Notes under the pieces: model-generated | The model's input: the letters and a program-made list of their open reading frames with translations, nothing else | What the model was told of the DNA's origin: nothing | Database searches by the model: none | Part shown: positions 22,101 through 23,625 of the stretch, piece after piece | How the letters are laid out: each line of letters begins with the position of its first letter | How positions within the stretch are numbered: the first letter of the stretch is position 1 | NCBI GenBank assembly: GCA_019648995.1 | Contig: BLXT01000362.1 | Coordinates: 83,110 to 106,734, forward strand | From: Plakobranchus ocellatus | Taxonomy: Eukaryota; Mollusca; Gastropoda; Plakobranchidae | Direction of reading: 5' to 3' | DNA: 23,625 nt | Made by a program: the position numbers and the translations under genes

Positions 22101-23211
22101 TTAACTTTTGTGCATGCTAAGAAAATGAGCTGTGAAATCATATTTGTCCGCAAGCATCTTGCCACACATATTGCACCGTCTAAGATCTGACCTGTCATGC
22201 ATGTTGCGGTGAATGTGGTACATAGCTGCATCCTGAAATATGAGGCAACAGAACTGACATTTGTGTATGTCGTCTCGTTTCATCAGATGTGTCAGCAGCT
22301 CTTCTGCAGTAAAATTGACTAGTGACACTCTATTGTTGACTTTAACTAGTCCTCCTTCCCCTGCCCCTTCTCCTCCAGGGTTTGAATCTGGCATATTTCT
22401 GGGGCTTGAGTAGGAAAGTGTTTCTTGAGGAACTCTTGCAGAAACGTCCCTAGTGATACCATTTGCTGCTGTGAATGGATATGGAGCATCAATGTTGCTC
22501 GAGTTTCTTAGGTTTGAATACTGGCTCTCTTCATCTTGCCTTGGCATGGAAGCCCTGCGAGTTGTCATGCCTGGGGTGCTTGGCTTGCGAGATGAAGAGC
22601 TTGTGTGATAGGGAGGATCGTTCTTGTCATCCATAGTTCCACCTATGTCCTGGAACTCCTCTGCTTCATTGACAGCATTGCTCATGGCACCAGGGTCACT
22701 GTGGAGAGGTGAGAATCTTTGAAACTGATTGATGCCTTCAGCCAACTTAGAACTGCCTTGATCTGTGCTGGTCTGAGTGTCCATTAAGAGTTTTCTGACC
22801 ACCAACGGTTTCCGTCTAGAAGCACCTTGTTGGTTAACAGCCTCTGATGTATGAGAACCCTGGCCATGGCCATCAGATTCTTCATTATCCTCTATACCAC
22901 CATAGGCAACATAACCAGATGGGTGAAGGAACATTCCCTCAGATGAAAAACTTGGGGCAGAAATCTTATCTGGCTCTGCTGCAGTTTTGATTTGTTTATT
23001 TCCAAATACTGTATTATCTTTATCCTCATCTTCAGAATCTTCATTTTTTACATCATCACTATTATTCGTCCTTAACATTTGACCCTCGTCATTTCCATTT
23101 ACAGGTGACTTGTGTTCTATCGATTCCTCCTCACTGGGACCAGCCTCTTGTTTGATGTACTGAACATTGTGGTTCATCAGATGCATGAAGTTGTCATCCG
23201 CAAGTGATGGT
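22101..23211 (-). CDS. terminal exon of a second Ikaros/Hunchback-like zinc-finger gene (5' partial)
   Basis: The exon encodes about 370 residues ending in a C2H2 pair. I place its 5' edge at 23211 because the minus strand reads TTTCATTCTTCGTTTCAG just before it, a good acceptor, giving a phase-1 join. The frame stays open to an ATG at 23300 (399 residues), so a start inside the window is an alternative. Residue numbers below count from that ATG. The exon is mostly disordered and acidic (51-100), with SUMO-type IKQE (49-52) and VKNEDSEDED (84-93), RRASMP at 248-253 and a Gly-rich linker near 309-317. The fingers are C348/C351/H364/H368 and C376/C379/H392/H397, with the FQD, MYHIH, CNMCG and DKYDF signatures of Ikaros-type dimerisation fingers. 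About 50 of 75 C-terminal residues match zinc-finger gene 1. No N-terminal DNA-binding fingers occur in this exon; they may lie upstream beyond the window or be absent. Confidence 0.85.
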
Positions 23212-23213
23212 CT
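23212..23213 (-). other. probable 3' splice site of the gene 2 terminal exon
   Basis: AG is preceded on the minus strand by a pyrimidine-rich stretch (CTTTCATTCTTCGTTTC). Residues translated upstream of it resemble no part of the family, which favours an intron here over a start at 23300. Confidence 0.55.
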
Positions 23214-23615
23214 GAAACGAAGAATGAAAGATTTATAATTCTCACTTTCCACGGTCAGAATGAGATTTAATTTTTGCAGAATGTCTTCATACAGATGCAC
23301 AGATTCCTCAGAATCAGTGGGGAAAATTGATAAGTTTCATGACACCGTATTTGAATTACTAGATCTAATTATTTGTATGAGCCAATGAGATAGGTCTGGC
23401 TCTGCCTCAGAGGTTTGTTTGTTTAATTGTATATCATTCAGATCAGGGTCTTGGGATTAACAGGGACTGACAGCAGGAGAGACAGGCAGAAAATTGTATA
23501 ATTTGCCAAGTACCTAACAGTGTTAGGCAAGCCCTACCTGTCTGTGATTGACAAATGTGCTTGTTCCTTACTTATATCTAATGGTAAAATTTGCTGGTTT
23601 TTTTGTTTTTTTTTT
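23214..23615 (-). other. probable intron upstream of zinc-finger gene 2 terminal exon
   Basis: No upstream coding exon is recognisable. A donor-like ACAG|GTAGGG occurs on the minus strand near 23538, but the frame before it is short and featureless, so I do not assign an exon. Confidence 0.4.
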
Positions 23616-23625
23616 GGGGGGGGGG
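23616..23625. repeat. poly-G run at right edge
   Basis: Ten G close the window after a T-rich stretch, mirroring the poly-G at the left edge. Likely an assembly break at a homopolymer. Confidence 0.85.

Noticed and set aside
23538-23600. Possible upstream exon of zinc-finger gene 2 ending at a donor-like ACAG|GTAGGG
   Set aside because: The frame before the donor is very short and shows no finger or conserved motif, and the window ends nearby.

Overview
This is a eukaryotic, AT-rich, intron-containing genomic window. The long AT-rich introns, abundant microsatellites, TCTAGA/AGATCT palindromes and scattered TAGGCCTA words are what I would expect of a marine invertebrate, most likely a mollusc and perhaps a gastropod. 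That taxonomic reading is an inference, because no rRNA or mitochondrial marker is present. Both ends are runs of G (24 nt at the left, 10 nt at the right), so the window is probably a whole contig broken at homopolymers.

Three protein-coding loci are supported. (1) At 1767-3224 on the minus strand, one long exon encodes a 485-residue zinc-finger protein. It has three linked N-terminal C2H2 fingers, an RG-rich stretch, and a C-terminal finger pair of the Ikaros/Hunchback dimerisation type. (2) At 7758-11936 on the plus strand, a three-exon gene that I assembled by hand from phase-1 introns encodes a 152-residue, ten-cysteine Ly6/uPAR-type protein with a signal peptide and a GPI-anchor-like tail. 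(3) At 22101-23211 on the minus strand, the terminal exon of a second zinc-finger gene ends in the same C-terminal finger pair (about 67% identical over 75 residues by eye). This exon contains no DNA-binding fingers. Its 5' exons lie outside the window or are not recognisable in it.

Layout: 1-1760 is downstream of zinc-finger gene 1 and rich in microsatellites. 3245-7757 is the gap between divergently oriented gene 1 and the Ly6 gene; it holds a CpG-rich patch and a three-copy tandem repeat interrupted by different microsatellites. 7758-13020 is the Ly6 gene with two introns and a probable 3' UTR. 13021-21985 is a long non-coding stretch with several palindromic or tandem repeat structures and no convincing exon. 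21986-23625 holds the second zinc-finger terminal exon and the start of its upstream intron.

The two zinc-finger genes share orientation, the C-terminal pair, an RRxSxP motif at nearly the same distance before that pair, and SUMO-type psi-K-x-E motifs. They look like paralogues that could form homo- or heterodimers. The Ly6 gene lies between them on the opposite strand and has no evident functional link to them. No tRNA, rRNA, CRISPR array or intact transposon was found.
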